Positions 1 to 11,623 of a DNA stretch of 64,000 bases are shown here, one piece after another (positions within the stretch are counted from its first letter, which is position 1; each line of letters begins with the position of its first letter). This DNA comes from Mikania micrantha. Its lineage: Eukaryota > Streptophyta > Magnoliopsida > Asterales > Asteraceae. The notes below the pieces were generated by a model. That model saw only the letters and a program-made list of their open reading frames with translations. It did not search any database and had not been told where the DNA came from. The stretch covers positions 56,008,031 through 56,072,030 of the forward strand of contig CM018682.1 of the NCBI GenBank assembly GCA_009363875.1. Reading direction: 5' to 3'. Made by a program: the position numbers and the translations under genes.

Positions 1-1472
1 TGGCCATTAAGTGTTAATGGGCAGTTTCTAAATATTTTACTAAATGTTATTTGTTTCCCATTCGCTACTTCAATGATATAATGGAACAATAAAGATTCCT
101 CAACATGATTAAGTTGACAGGCAAAGTCGGCCGAGATAAAACTCTGATCAGCACCAGTGTCAAATAGAATAGATGCATAAAAGTCATGTAAAAGAAATGT
201 ACCGGTGACCACATTCAGGACCTGACGAGCAGCTGGAGCTCCTAAAGCAAAAGCTCTTCCACGTGGTGCTTGAACTACCGGTTTCATCCTCCTTAGGCAC
301 TTCCTTGAGTAGTGACCAACCTCGCCGCTGTTATAGGATCCACCATTGTTTTTGTTTGGATTATTGGGTGGAGGGAGAGCCAAAGCAACATTGTTTACTG
401 CTTGAGCACGTGCCATTCTGCACTATTGGACCCAATGGCTCTTTCTTCCACAACCCGTACAGTGCTTGCAAGGACTATTAGCAACATGATGGTACTAAAA
501 CTTGGAACACAAAGGGTACATGCAAGAGTAAGATATATTGTTACGGTTCTATGGTGCGGCTGCTATTTGATTGACTGGGGTTGCTATCGTATAGTTCTTG
601 ATGACCTTCTGCTTTTTCTTGGGGTGATGAGTGTGTCTCTTTGATGACTCTTCCTTGCCCTTGCTTGGGTCGGCTTCCTTCTTTAAGGTTCTAGAGGCTA
701 CCATTACATCAGTAAGTTTTCTTGACAAGATGATAGCCGACTCCAGAGTGACAGGGTTTGCTGCAAACCAAACTCTGTATGCAGGCTGGTAATCCACCCA
801 CATACCTGTCAATTCTTTTCTCCAGAGTTGGTACCATGTATCGCACCAATACTACTAACTCGTGTCAACGAGTAGTATAACCCATGTGATCCGCTCCCTT
901 CATCACATGGTTTAACAGTTCAATCGCCATTCTTGTAGCTCATTCTTAGGATAGAATTCATTTCTCAACAGAGTCTTGAAATCTTCACATGGCATCGCCA
1001 TTGACTCTTCTCTTCCTCGGGCCTTAATATATGAGTTCCACCACGTTAAGGCTCGCTTACTGAATGACCCTACAGAGTACCAAACCTTTTGGTGCTCTGG
1101 ACAGCTGCTTATGTCCATAGTAGTCTCGATCTTGTCAATCCATTGGATTAAACCAACGGCTCCCTCAGTACCGCTGAAGCAAGGCGGCTTATATCATACA
1201 AATGACTTGTAGGAGTAGTTAGATGCACTTCCAGTATTCCCCATGGCCTCTCCAGATGAATTCCGAGTGTTGCTGCTGTTGTTCTGAATCCGATTGATCA
1301 TATCCGAAATCACTTCTTTCAGCTGATTAGTCAGTTGACTGCTCAGTAATATTGCCGAGGCAGCAGTAGCAGGGTTCAGTTCCATATTCGGGTTCTAAGG
1401 AGGTGGAGTGTGTGGGGGAGGAGGTGGCGGTGGTGGTGGAGGCATAAGAGGAGGTGGTCTTCTTAGCGGCAT
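1..1472 (-). pseudogene. Ty3-A gag/protease remnant (chromovirus, 5' part)
   Basis: This is the 5' coding part of a minus-strand Ty3 element; the rest lies beyond the left edge. The likely start is the CAT at 1470-1472, giving MPLRRPP followed by a proline-rich stretch, like the MPPRRQP start of intact Ty3-B. In order along the minus strand come the SYKSFV segment (~1200), the gag core with SSCPEHQK and ALTWWN (912-1118), the TLESA..LTDVMVAS segment (549-812) and, in 1-540, zinc-knuckle and aspartic-protease (DTGADQSFIS-like) coding sequence. These pieces are in different frames and broken by stops, so no gag-pol product can be made. The role known for the family is capsid formation (Gag) and polyprotein cleavage (PR). 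Assignment rests on close resemblance to the intact protein at 34679-39370. Confidence 0.88.
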
Positions 1473-1634
1473 TCTGATCACAACCGAAAGAATATCAGTT
1501 AGTGCAATGATCGAATGCAGAACACACAATGTAAGTAAAATTCCTAGGTCCTATGTTCTCTACATGAAGGGTCCCTAGGTTATAGTCTAGGCCAAACCGT
1601 TTAAACAAATGACATATGTTTCCCTATAACCATG

Positions 1635-1646
1635 GTTCTGATACCA
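1635..1646 (-). promoter_or_regulatory. Primer-binding site of Ty3-A (tRNA-iMet)
   Basis: On the minus strand the sequence reads TGGTATCAGAAC, one base from the plant initiator-Met PBS. It sits 3 bp inside the LTR end at 1650, which fixes the element's orientation as minus. Confidence 0.9.
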
Positions 1647-2140
1647 ATCTGTCATACCCGAGCCGGCGGGCTGTATCGACTTTCCCATCCGGGGGAAAGG
1701 TCTTGGGGCGTGATAACTGGTGATAATTAGAATGATCAAATTTTCTACATTGCACATGATATAAAATTGAGAAAGCACTAAATGAAATAGAATTATGAAG
1801 TTAAATTATATCAGTATCGCTCATAATTTAACAATGTAAATCTATTATCAGCGTAAAAAAATTTCTATCTTGTATCTGCACAAGATATACAAAATAATAG
1901 GTATGATGATGTTCAAAATATGGGCGTCCAAAAATACTAGGTCCTCTATCTGGAATCCTAGTCAAAAGCACGAACTTCTTAGTTATCCTATTCATCACCT
2001 GAGAAGTCATGAAAGAAAAAAAAAAGTCAACACATGGTATGTGAGTTCATATTGTTTTGTTTAAAAATGAATTTGTACAAACCAACCGAATGACAACCTT
2101 AACCTCACCAACAACCACCTATGCTATCTAGTCAAGTATG

Positions 2141-2152
2141 CTTATATATAGG
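2141..2152 (-). promoter_or_regulatory. Conserved TATA box in LTR Ty3-A
   Basis: The minus strand reads GCCCTATATATAAGCATA here, the same string found in the LTRs of Ty3-B, -C and -E. It lies about 490 bp before the LTR end, so transcription from it would give a short R-U5. Confidence 0.6.
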
Positions 2153-2624
2153 GCATACGTACGGTTTAGCCAGCCGCCGGCCCACCATATACCAAACCGT
2201 ATAACATATTGTTGTCAATGATAATTAAGTTTTTCATTCCTCTTCACCAACACGCTAGTTGTTAGTTCTTGTTAGTTTCAACAAAATGTGGAAATTCTAT
2301 TGATTCCTTAAGCTTTTCACACACATATGAACAGCCATAGAAATTGTAGAAACATTGTATTAAATGCTTAGGTAAATGAATAAATAAACGTTTAATAAAA
2401 GTCTAAGACCTAATGATTGGGCCTTGGTCATACTTGAGTAGACTAGTCTAGCAATCAAGGTTCTTAGTAGTTGAGGAAATGTGTAAATATCATAAAGCAT
2501 ACGACCTATAATCAATAAGTCTATCTAGGACAACTTTTGATGTATAGGATTTTATAGTTTGTTGTAGATCGTCCATGTTTGCTCTTGTTCGTATAGATCG
2601 TTAGTTCTTTGGCACATGTTATCT

Positions 2625-2880
2625 TTGAATATTTCCCAGACATTCCTCTAAAAATAGATCGCCGAAAACAGTACTCCGTACTAGTTCTTTAGTTCTTTGA
2701 AAATAGATCGTTGCATACAGTTCTTAGATCTTTAGTTCTTTGAAAACAGACCGCTAAAAATAGTTCTTTGATTTAGATATTTAGTTATTTGAAAACGGAC
2801 TGTTGAAAATAGTTCTTTGATTTAGATCTTTAGTTATTTGAAAACATACCGTTGAAAATAGTTCTTTGATTTAAAATAGT
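2625..2880 (-). repeat. ~50 bp minisatellite in LTR Ty3-A
   Basis: About four to five degenerate direct copies of a unit containing TTAGTTCTTTG, a TTTGAAAACA-like block and an ATAGTTCTTTGATTTAG block. The unit differs from those of Ty3-B (44 bp) and Ty3-C (about 50 bp), but the array occupies the equivalent LTR position. Confidence 0.75.
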
Positions 2881-5511
2881 TATCTACTCATGATTAATAA
2901 ATAACCCGTTTTGAAAACCTGCAAATAGTTTACTTTGACAAAATCTAGGATAAGAATTATACATGAAAAACATATATGAAGTAAAAGCATTTATGTAAAT
3001 ATAATCCAAGGAAATAATTTAAACATGCTTCTCAGCCCCACGTTTATAAAACAAAAATGTTTAGATAAGGGGCAACGAACTCACCTTTGTTGTTATGAAA
3101 TGAATAAAGTAATTATGCGCACTCGTTGATTGAAAATTATGTATCTTCAGCACCTATGTTTATTTAATGTGTTTCGAATACTATAAGTATTTTGAGTTGA
3201 CGTATATAAAGTTTCGATCTCGGTGTGCAACTAAGTGTCCTAATATTTACTAACGTGTAACTAGAATTCCTCTAATTATTCTAAGTTATGAACCTTCTAT
3301 GAACCCTTATCCCTTATTCGTTAACCACTAAACCCTTTTTACATAAGGTTTATATTAGTAAAAGATGTGACCATTTAAATAGATCATCATTTATAAAACA
3401 ATATTATTTACATTATAAAAGTTAAATTCAAAAATTCTTTTAATTACTTTAAAATGTTGTAGTAAAACAAGTTATGATGATTTTTAGAAAACTATGTTCT
3501 CATGTAGCAACTTATTACATTTTAGTAAAACATAAGTTATTGTTATGAAACATGTAAGTTAAACATGTTAGATCTTATGTTAATCTTAGTAGATTAACAT
3601 CAAGTTCCTTAATAGTTCTTTGCTAAAATTTTGTATGTGTTCCATCTTGAGTTAATCCTTACCTTAGATTATTTGATTTAAACAACCTTGGTTGGTCACT
3701 CAAAGCATGAAATTTTTCTATGTGTTGGAAGTTGATATCTAAGATCAACACACACATACTTAGTTATTTCTTGAGCACCCAAAGTTCTCTATTTGTTGTA
3801 GTTTGTATAAATTTTACCTAGTCAAAGTAAACCCATCGACTTGGTAATAAAATTTAACTAAGTCGTTTTATAAGTAAACCTTTTTTAACTATATCTTAGT
3901 TGTAAACCTTTATCATATTTTGAACCATTGTTTATGATTTTAAATACTTGTTCTAAGGTTTAACCATGTTCCCACTCCCAAAGTTTAAGTAGTGTAATTG
4001 AGAACATATTAACACGCTGTACCTAAACCTCCTACGGTTTCCCGAATAAAATCAGTTGGGTGTTCAAGAGGGTTCTCAAATTGGTTATATGTGTTATTGA
4101 ATTCCATGATTTCCCTACCACAAGGTGTTTTCTAATTCTAATCTAGTGTAGTTATCGAATTTTATGCTATTCAAAGGTGAGGTTGTCGAATTTTTATATC
4201 CAAAGGAAGGTTTCTCAAATATATAATAGGTGTTCTCGAATTGTGATGTTCCAAGGAAGTGTTCTCGAATTGATACACATGTTCTCCAATTGGCCCTTTA
4301 ATGAATTGTGGTTCTCGAATCTGTGAAGTCTAAGGATGATGTTCTCGAATTATCGATGTTCTTGAATTTGGCTTCTAAATAATGGTTCTCGAGTCCTTGA
4401 GTTTTAAAGAAATGTTCTCGAATTACAACTATGTTTCTCGACTTTCTTGCTTCAAATCATGAATGGTTCTCGACCTATTCATCTCTAACCTCCCGTTCCA
4501 GAACATTACGAGACTTGCAGGTCTCATAAAAATACCCTACTTATTCACCCAAAACTCAATCCAGCATACCCTTAAGTTCCAAATTTGTTTTTGTGCAAGA
4601 TCCTATAGTGTTGAAGCGGAAAATTTGACTGAAATGTGAAAAACTCACCTCTACAGTAGCAGTCACAAAAACAGCTCGTTCGAGCTCGTTTTTGCCCCGT
4701 TTTTGATGATACAAAGCTTGATTTCTTCCTCTTTTCACGATCTACATGTTTATACGGTCGTTTTGACACCAAATTCACCCGTTTTGGTTAAGAATTAAGT
4801 GAGATATCAATGTTTTCCAGAGAGAGAAAGGTAGCGAGAGAAAGAGACGAATCTTGATTAAACGTAGAGTGAGATACGGAGACACCAAATTCACCCGTTT
4901 CGGTTTCGCGGTTAAACGTCGATTCTCGGTCGTTTTCGTAACGAATCGTTATGATTTTAAAAGTAGAATTAATGAATTTAAATTAGGTTGTAATTCCTAA
5001 TAAATTAACTAATTATCTTTTTATGTATTTTCAAATTTCTAAAATCGTTTATTTCATCTGTTTAATTGAATCATATGGTTTTCGCGCGTCTTCGTTCAGA
5101 TCGTCACCCGTACGAACACGACGACAACTATACTTTTCAATTTGATTTTCTAATTATTGGAAATCATTAAGAACGTCAAACTTACATATATATATTCGTG
5201 TGAATCGTCACCCACGCGAATACTCCGTCAGTTTATATTCACGTAACGACATCTGCAATTGTTTTGTTCTGTACAATCTCACAAATGTTTATACGTAATA
5301 AAGTCATAACTAACATTTACATGACCGTCATGTGTTGTCAGATATGTTTCTGACTGTAAAACCATGAATTCATATTCTGATTCTAAAATGAGTCTGTAAT
5401 ACTGCTTTATGAAGTATCAAGTGATAATAGCATACATGAAATACATATAGTTCGTACTTGATCTATTGCACCCGTTACTGTTCTGGCTATGGTTTGGACA
5501 CTGATGTTACA

Positions 5512-7126
5512 ATATTTGACTTTGCAGATGTCAACTTTTGTGCCCATTCATGTTTTATCTCCCAAGTTGAACCCAGAACTATAACTGAAGCACTGAAAGA
5601 AGAATCATGGGTAGATGCAATGCAGGAAGAGTAGCTGCAGTTTAAGAAGTTTGGAGTGTGGCAGCTTGTTGATAGACCTATGGGTGCTAAAGTGATAGGC
5701 ACAAGTTGGGTTCTACGCTGCAAATGTGATGATCATGGCATTGTGGTCTGAAAAAAAAAAAGCACGTCTGGTGGTGCAAGGTTTTAGACATATTGAAGGG
5801 TTGACTACAATGAAGTGTTTGCACCGGTTGCTCGTCTTGAAGCAATCCGAATTGTCCTGGCTTATGCATCCTACAAGAAGTTCAAAGGTTATCAGATGGA
5901 TGTTAAGAGTGCATTCCTTCATGGTGTGATAAATGAAGTTGTGTATGTCAATCAACCTCCTGGGTTTGAAGATCCATTACATCGTGACCAAGTCTATAAG
6001 CTAGACAAGGCTTTATATGGATTCCACCAAGCTTCGTGAGCATGGTACGAGACACTTTCTACTCACCTTCTGAACAACGGGTTCGTAAGAGGAGTCATTG
6101 ACTGAACATGGTTCATTAAAGAGAAGGATGGGGATTTGCTCTTGGTGCAAGTATATGTGGATGATATCATATTTGGATCCACAAATGATATTCTGTGTAA
6201 ATATTTTGAGAAAGTTATGAAGGACAAGTTTGAGATGAGCTTCATAGGTCAATGAAATTTTTTCTTGGATTGCAGGTGGATTAATCTAAGGAAGTGACTT
6301 TCATTCATCAGACCAAGTATGTTGGTGACATTCTGAGCCGAATAAGTATGTTAGATGCAAACCTTGCTGGTACCCCACTGGCTATTAATCATGGAATTAC
6401 CCCAGATAAAAAGAGGAGTTAATTCATGCCACTATGTATCGAGGAATGACCGGATCACTTATGTATCTCATCGCTTCTCAGCCAGACATCATGTTCGCTA
6501 CTTGTTTGTGTGCACGCTATCAATTGAAGCCAAGAGTGTCTCATCTCATCACTGTGAAAAGGATTTTGCGTTATCTTAAGGGTACCCCGGATCTAGGATT
6601 ATGGTATCCTAATGATGATAATTTTGAACTGACTGCTTACAGTGACTCAGACTATGGTGGATGCAAGCGAGATTTCAAATCAACATCTACGTGGTGTCAA
6701 TTCTTTGAAAAACGCCTAGTTACCTGGCAGTGCAAGAAGGAGACGTCGGTGTCTATTTCCAAGTGTGAAGCTGAACACATTGCAGCTGCAAGTTGTTGCT
6801 CTCAAATCATATTGGATTTAGCAACAGCTTAGTCAGTATGGGTTAAATTTTTCTAACACTCCTATCTTTGTTGATAACAGTGCTGCCATTGCTGTCACTA
6901 AAAATCATGTTCAACACTCAAAAACAAAACACATCGACATTAAATATCACTTCATACATGATTGTTTAGAAAAGAAATTAATCGATGTTGTTAAGATTCA
7001 CACCGATCACCATAAAGCCGATCTTTAAACTAAAGCTTTTGATAAAGCCAGATTTCTATATATGTTATCGGCTAATTGTGTTTTTCAGAAAACTGAAGTC
7101 ATTCCTTCTTCTGACTCAAATAAATA
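5512..7126 (+). pseudogene. Ty1/copia pol remnant: RT and RNase H (copia-5)
   Basis: This is the second half of a copia polyprotein. Readable in order are EALKEESWVDAMQEE, RLVVQGFRHIEG, FAPVARLEAIRI, QMDVKSAFLHG and QPPGFEDP (5815-6039), the reverse-transcriptase catalytic YVDDIIFGS (about 6151-6180), LCARYQLKP (about 6505), and the RNase H-like part with YSDSDYGG and CKRDFKSTS (6630-6700). Several in-frame stops (for example after MQEE, before KKKARL, after HQAS and after GVID) and frameshifts disrupt it. It is truncated on the left by the Ty3-A LTR, so gag, protease and integrase are missing. Its closest relative here is copia-1, which shares the same motif order. It cannot encode an active enzyme. 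Confidence 0.9.
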
Positions 7127-8086
7127 ATCATTTTCTATATTTTTAGCTTCTCCTGTATGTACAGAAATTCATTTACATTTTTTTACTTATTTAAAAACCC
7201 AAAAGGATTTTCAGGTTTAGGTTTTTAGGGGGAGAAAAAGTATTCAATTGAAAATCCAAAAACATTTAAAAAAATCATGAAAAATGAGAAAGTCTTAGCT
7301 AGGAACTGATGTGTTAATCAGTCATATTCTTTAAAGCAAAATTGAGTGTATAAACTGAAAATACATAGGTGTTATGGTATGATGTACTGATAGGCCTGCG
7401 TTACAAGTTTCTAGACTATTGGTGATTGTTCAAAATGTCTGATGTGTGGGATCTACTCTAGAAGGCTAACCTATGGGATAAATAGAGTATAGCTCAAATC
7501 AGGCATACACATGCTATCATAGTATCTTATGAGGTTCCAAAGATTAATGAGTTCAAGTCCGTACACGTGCCATATTGCTGGGTTACAAGCTAGCTGAAGC
7601 CGTCCATTCGGATAAGAATGATTGAATCATATTAAAATTATGTCTGACTCTGTACACGTGCCGTATTGCTGGGTCACAGCCTAGCTGAAGCCGTCCATTC
7701 AGATAGGATCAGATATGCAAAAAAATACAAAAATAAAAATAAGTCTGATTCCATATATGTGCCAAATACTGGGTTGCAGCTTAGTTGAAGCCATCCATTT
7801 GGATAGAAGTAAAATCTCAGTTTATACAGTTCTGACACATGCCATATTGCTTTGTAAAGACATAGTTGAAGCCCTCCATGATGACGTATTGAATTTGGGA
7901 ATGTTGTTAAAAGAAAAATACAAAAAATAAAATAACTTGGAACCGTATGGAATTTGTGATCTCAGGTATTAAGATACGCAGAGATGAGTTATACACTGAT
8001 TTTGACCTTTGATACTTGATTAGAATGGGTAACTTAGTAAGAAGATATGGATGTTCATTCATGTGTCAAAAAAATGAAGTTGTTGA
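7127..8086 (+). other. 3' non-coding region of copia-5
   Basis: This AT-rich stretch follows the copia RNase H and holds no convincing gene. A polypurine tract (TTTAGGGGGAGAAAAAG, about 7224-7240) lies just after the pol remnant, as in copia-1 at 26984. A degenerate repeat occupies 7556-7880. A second ORF like that of copia-1 would be expected next, but the region is cut off at 8087 by the Ty3-C LTR. Confidence 0.7.
7556..7880 (+). repeat. Four degenerate copies of a ~90 bp unit
   Basis: Each copy carries a core of the form ACACGTGCC.TATTGCTGGG..ACA followed by TAG(C/T)TGAAGCC.TCCAT. Copies begin near 7561, 7650, 7750 and 7830. Conservation is best in the core and falls off between copies. 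Confidence 0.7.
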
Positions 8087-8887
8087 TGTAACATCAGTGC
8101 CGGACGTGTTGCCGGAACAGTGATCTCAACTGTAACTTTCACAGTAACTTAGGTACAAATTACGTGAACTATGTATATGCTATTGATATTTGATGCTTGA
8201 CACTAAACTATTATGCTATTGTTCTGAAATCTGATTTAAACCTCATGGTTTAACAGTCAGAAACAAATCAGACAACACTGAACTGATACACAAATGCTTG
8301 ATTTAATGCTATTATGTATAAACGTATGCGAGGTTAAACAAAACAAAACCATAACGGTTGTCGTTACCGAATGTTAAATCGACGAATTATTCGTATAGGT
8401 GACGATCTGTACGAATGAATCTGAAAGTTTAACATTCTGAAATGATGACTGAAAAGTAGAAAACAATACTCAGAAAGTGAAACCAACGCCGTGTTCGTTT
8501 GGGTGACGATTCGAACGAACACGCGCGAAGGCGACATGTTCTGACGAAACGAAAACGAACAACGAAACAAATGAAAATGATTTAAGAAAGTTGAATATTA
8601 AATAGTTGTTAGGAATCACAATCTTTTAGAAATTTTAAAAATAAATTCATTTTAATTAAATTACATAGAATACGCGCAATGGACACGAGTTAACGAAACG
8701 TTTAAAATAATCGACCTCGATAAAATAAGTCAAGGAAAATGATATTAAAACATTTACTAGGGATAATCACCTTTAAAATAATTCAAATAGATTATTTTTA
8801 TTTAAAATACATAAAATGCGTGTAATAATCCGGAAACGCAACGGAGACGAAAAACGAGCAATATAAACGAACCGAATACCCCCGGGG

Positions 8888-8895
8888 TATATAAG
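8888..8895 (+). promoter_or_regulatory. Upstream TATA box with CT patch, LTR Ty3-C
   Basis: TATATAAG preceded by CCCCGGGG and followed about 40 bp later by CCCCTCTCTCTCTAGC, a plant-type core promoter layout. Equivalent sites are at 14576-14591 (minus, Ty3-D) and, as TATAA(A/G), at 50586-50592 and 59714-59720 (Ty3-E). Confidence 0.55.
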
Positions 8896-9149
8896 ACATG
8901 GATGAGGCATTTTCCTCATTTATGTCATTCCCCTCTCTCTCTAGCTTCCCAAACCGTCATCCTCTCTCTCTCTAAAATTTACATCTTCAAATCACCATAA
9001 CTCTTTCAATCCTTGATGAAATTGCGTATTTTCGGTGTCCACACGAAGCTCTCAACGTTCTCTACATAGAAGTAGAACTGTTTTGAAGGTTTAACCGCTG
9101 AAAAACGAGGTAATGAAGCTTAAATCACACAAAAATTTTGGTTTTCTTC

Positions 9150-9660
9150 ACCTTGTTCGACCTAAACCCTCACGCGGCTTAGCGAACCTCCTGAAGCCGA
9201 ACCTCCTGAAGCCGCCGAACCTTGCATGCTTGGACGAACCGTACTACCACGAACCTACCTTGCTTCAGCAGAACCTCTCATGTCACGAACCCTTACCTGA
9301 ACGAACCATTGGGTTCGCCGAGCCACTAGCGGCCGAATTTCTAGTCTAAGGAGTTCCAAGGTTCGCTGGAATGGAGCCACAACCCACTTTGATCGGACTA
9401 AACCCCATTTGTTTGAACCATGTTGGTTAACTTGGCTCACGAACCATGCGACCTAAGTAATCTCAACCGGCCCAACTCCTTTGCTGCGGCCCATTGAACT
9501 TGTTCGGCCTAACTTAATCATTTCGGTCCAACACAATCGGTTGAGCAGATCACCCTTTTCGGCCCAAACATTTACACGGCCCAAATCCTTCGATTGACTA
9601 AAGCCCATATAGTTGTTTCGGCCCATATACGTATTGTCAGGCCAACCCATCATTCGGCCC
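9150..9660 (+). repeat. CGAACC array followed by CGGCCC array, LTR Ty3-C
   Basis: Between 9170 and 9320 the hexamer CGAACC recurs at irregular 10-30 bp spacing. From about 9460 to 9660 it is replaced by (T/A)CGGCCCA, with six exact CGGCCC copies and several near copies. The same two-part order is seen in Ty3-E and, inverted, in Ty3-D. Confidence 0.75.
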
Positions 9661-10273
9661 GTATGCTTAAGGATCTAAACTAACACTTTAACTAAATGAT
9701 TTTGAATAACATGCAAGGGAATTTGTGGTGATTACTATAAAGATGCTGGATGAATTTAGAAACAATGATTGAAACTCTAGTTTCTACAATTATGATGTAA
9801 CAAGGCATCACGAGTATAATGGTGACAATAAGTGCACTAAACATATAATATGAAGACATGTCATATTAACATAAGTAATAACAAGTAAACAGGGCCGAAT
9901 GAAGACCGAGACCCACAAGTGTTAGCCAACTCTAGGGCTAACATATACACTCATACAAATCACTAAGACATATACTTATAAGTTACAACACCATGGAATC
10001 AATACAGGATCGTGAATACTACTACAAACACAACAACGAGCGCGCGCATTCTTGTTTATATTTAGTCAACCACTTCAAACACAAGGTGAGTTCATTTGTC
10101 CCTTTTCAAATGTTATACATTTGAAAACTCCATGCTTAAATTGTATGTTCGATGCTTATGCTATAAACTCTATGCTTAAACTATATGCACAATGCTAATG
10201 TTACATACTATCTGCTCAAATCATATACTAATACTAGAAGCTAAATTCTCAAAGCTATGATTGTATGCTTAAT

Positions 10274-10722
10274 GCTAAGCTTGTATCTATTCATGGGCTA
10301 AGTAATTGCTAAACTATGCTAGAGCAAAGCTTGTACCCATGCATGAGATACGTGAAAGCTAAACTATGCGAATGCTAAGCTTTTATCTATATATGCGATA
10401 CGTAAATGCCAAACTATGCTAGAGAAAGGATTGTGTCTGCATATATGAGATATGTAAATGCTAAACTATGTGTGTCCGCAGCTTGTGTCTATATATAAGA
10501 TACGCAAATGCCAAACTATGCTAGAGCAAGGCTTGTATCTATACATGAGATACGTAAATGCTAAACTATTCTGATGGTAAGCTAAAACCAATTCATGAGA
10601 TACGTAATGGCTAAACTATGCTAGAGCAAATCTTGTTTCTTTTCGTGGGCTACGTAAATGCTAAACTATGCTAGAGCAAAGCTTGTACCCATGCATGAGA
10701 TTGGTGAAAGCTAAACTATGAT
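10274..10722 (+). repeat. ~50 bp minisatellite in LTR Ty3-C
   Basis: About eight to nine copies of a unit with GCTAAACTATGCTAGAGCAA, a CTTGTA-type block, CATGAGATACGT and a short AT-rich joint. Some copies are degenerate. A truncated relative with the same GCTAA/CTATATGCTAA words lies in inverted Ty3-D (12690-12860). Confidence 0.85.
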
Positions 10723-11457
10723 TTGTGGAACAATTGTCCTTGTACAACATACTCTGAAGCTAATTTACATGAATGCTATGAACTTGTAAACTTTCAAGCA
10801 GTACACTAAAGCTATGATGAAGACTGGATGTGATGGTAGGTAAAATGCTTGATTGTCATTAACAACAGTGTCATATGCGGGTTAGTATGTGGTGGGATAG
10901 CGTTTGGGCGGGTTGTAGGCTCGACCCTTTCGTATGCCCTATATATAAGCATATTGATTTGGATATTACATGAGATGTTAATGAGGTTAAGGTTTTACCG
11001 AAAGAGGTTTGCTAAAACTATTTTTCAGCAGTTAAACTAGATGAACTCACCAACCATTGTGTTGACTTTGTTTTCTTACATGCTTTCTCAGGTGACGTAC
11101 AGGAGTAGGCTAAAGCTTCAGGATTGCATACTAGGATGCCCAGATAGAGGACCTAGTAGACTTTTGGAAAGCACATCTTCTGTTATTGATACGAATCACT
11201 TTTGACATCTTGTAAAGTTACAAGATAGTAAACATTTGATTCTTTTGATAGGTTTACTTAGTTAAATCATCAAACATTGATATTGTAATTTAACTTTGTA
11301 ATCCTAGTTTAATACTTTATTGTGCTTTAGTTATTCTCAATGTTGATGCTATATAAACAATCTGATCATCACGATTATCACTCACGATATCGCGCCCCAG
11401 GAACCTTCCGCCCGGCGGGGAAGTCGATCCGTCCCTCCGGCTCGGGGTGTGACAGAT

Positions 11458-11469
11458 TGGTATCAAAGC
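11458..11469 (+). promoter_or_regulatory. Primer-binding site of Ty3-C
   Basis: TGGTATCAAAGC begins 3 bp after the LTR end. It differs by one base from the initiator-Met PBS used by Ty3-B and Ty3-E. Confidence 0.9.
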
Positions 11470-11623
11470 TCACGGTTATAGAGAATAATAGGTCATTTAC
11501 TTAAACGGTTTGGCCTAGACTATAAATTAGGGACCCTCATGTAGAGAACATAGGATCTAAGTTTGCATTGTGTCTTCTGCATTCGATCACTGCACTAACC
11601 AATATCCTTTGGTTATGATCAGA

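Larger units (their letters stand above)
1650..5511 (-). mobile_element. 5' LTR of Ty3-A (about 3.86 kb)
   Basis: On the minus strand this LTR starts TGTAACATCAGTG (at 5511) and ends near TATGACA (at 1650). The start matches the 3' LTR of Ty3-B and the end lies beside a PBS. It holds no ORF above background. It carries the family's conserved modules: paired hairpin motifs at 5091-5116 and 5194-5221 with the loop GTGACGAT, a donor-like AAG/GTGAGTTC near 3084, a minisatellite at 2625-2880, a TATA box at 2141-2152, and an acceptor-like TTCTCAG/GTGA near 1998. The first bases to the right, ATATT (5512-5516), would be the target-site duplication; its partner is outside the window. The terminal TGTGACA has mutated to TATGACA, so the LTR is not young. 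Confidence 0.88.
8087..11454 (+). mobile_element. 5' LTR of Ty3-C (about 3.37 kb)
   Basis: The LTR starts TGTAACATCAGTGCCGG and ends CTCGGGGTGTGACA, followed by PBS and gag in the same orientation. Modules in order are hairpins at 8389-8416 and 8494-8519, a TATA box GGGGTATATAAG (8888-8895) followed by a CT-rich patch (~8931), CGAACC then CGGCCC arrays (9150-9660), a GAGCGCGCGC box (~10038), a donor-like AAG/GTGAGT (10085/10086), a minisatellite (10274-10722), a second TATA box (10940-10949) and an acceptor-like CTCAG (ending 11091). The bases left of it (GTTGA, 8082-8086) have no matching duplication at the far side of the Ty3-C/D block. Confidence 0.92.

Noticed and set aside
10849..11040. 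A 63-codon ORF with a hydrophobic stretch in LTR Ty3-C
   Set aside because: It overlaps the conserved TATA box region and is not open in the other LTR families.
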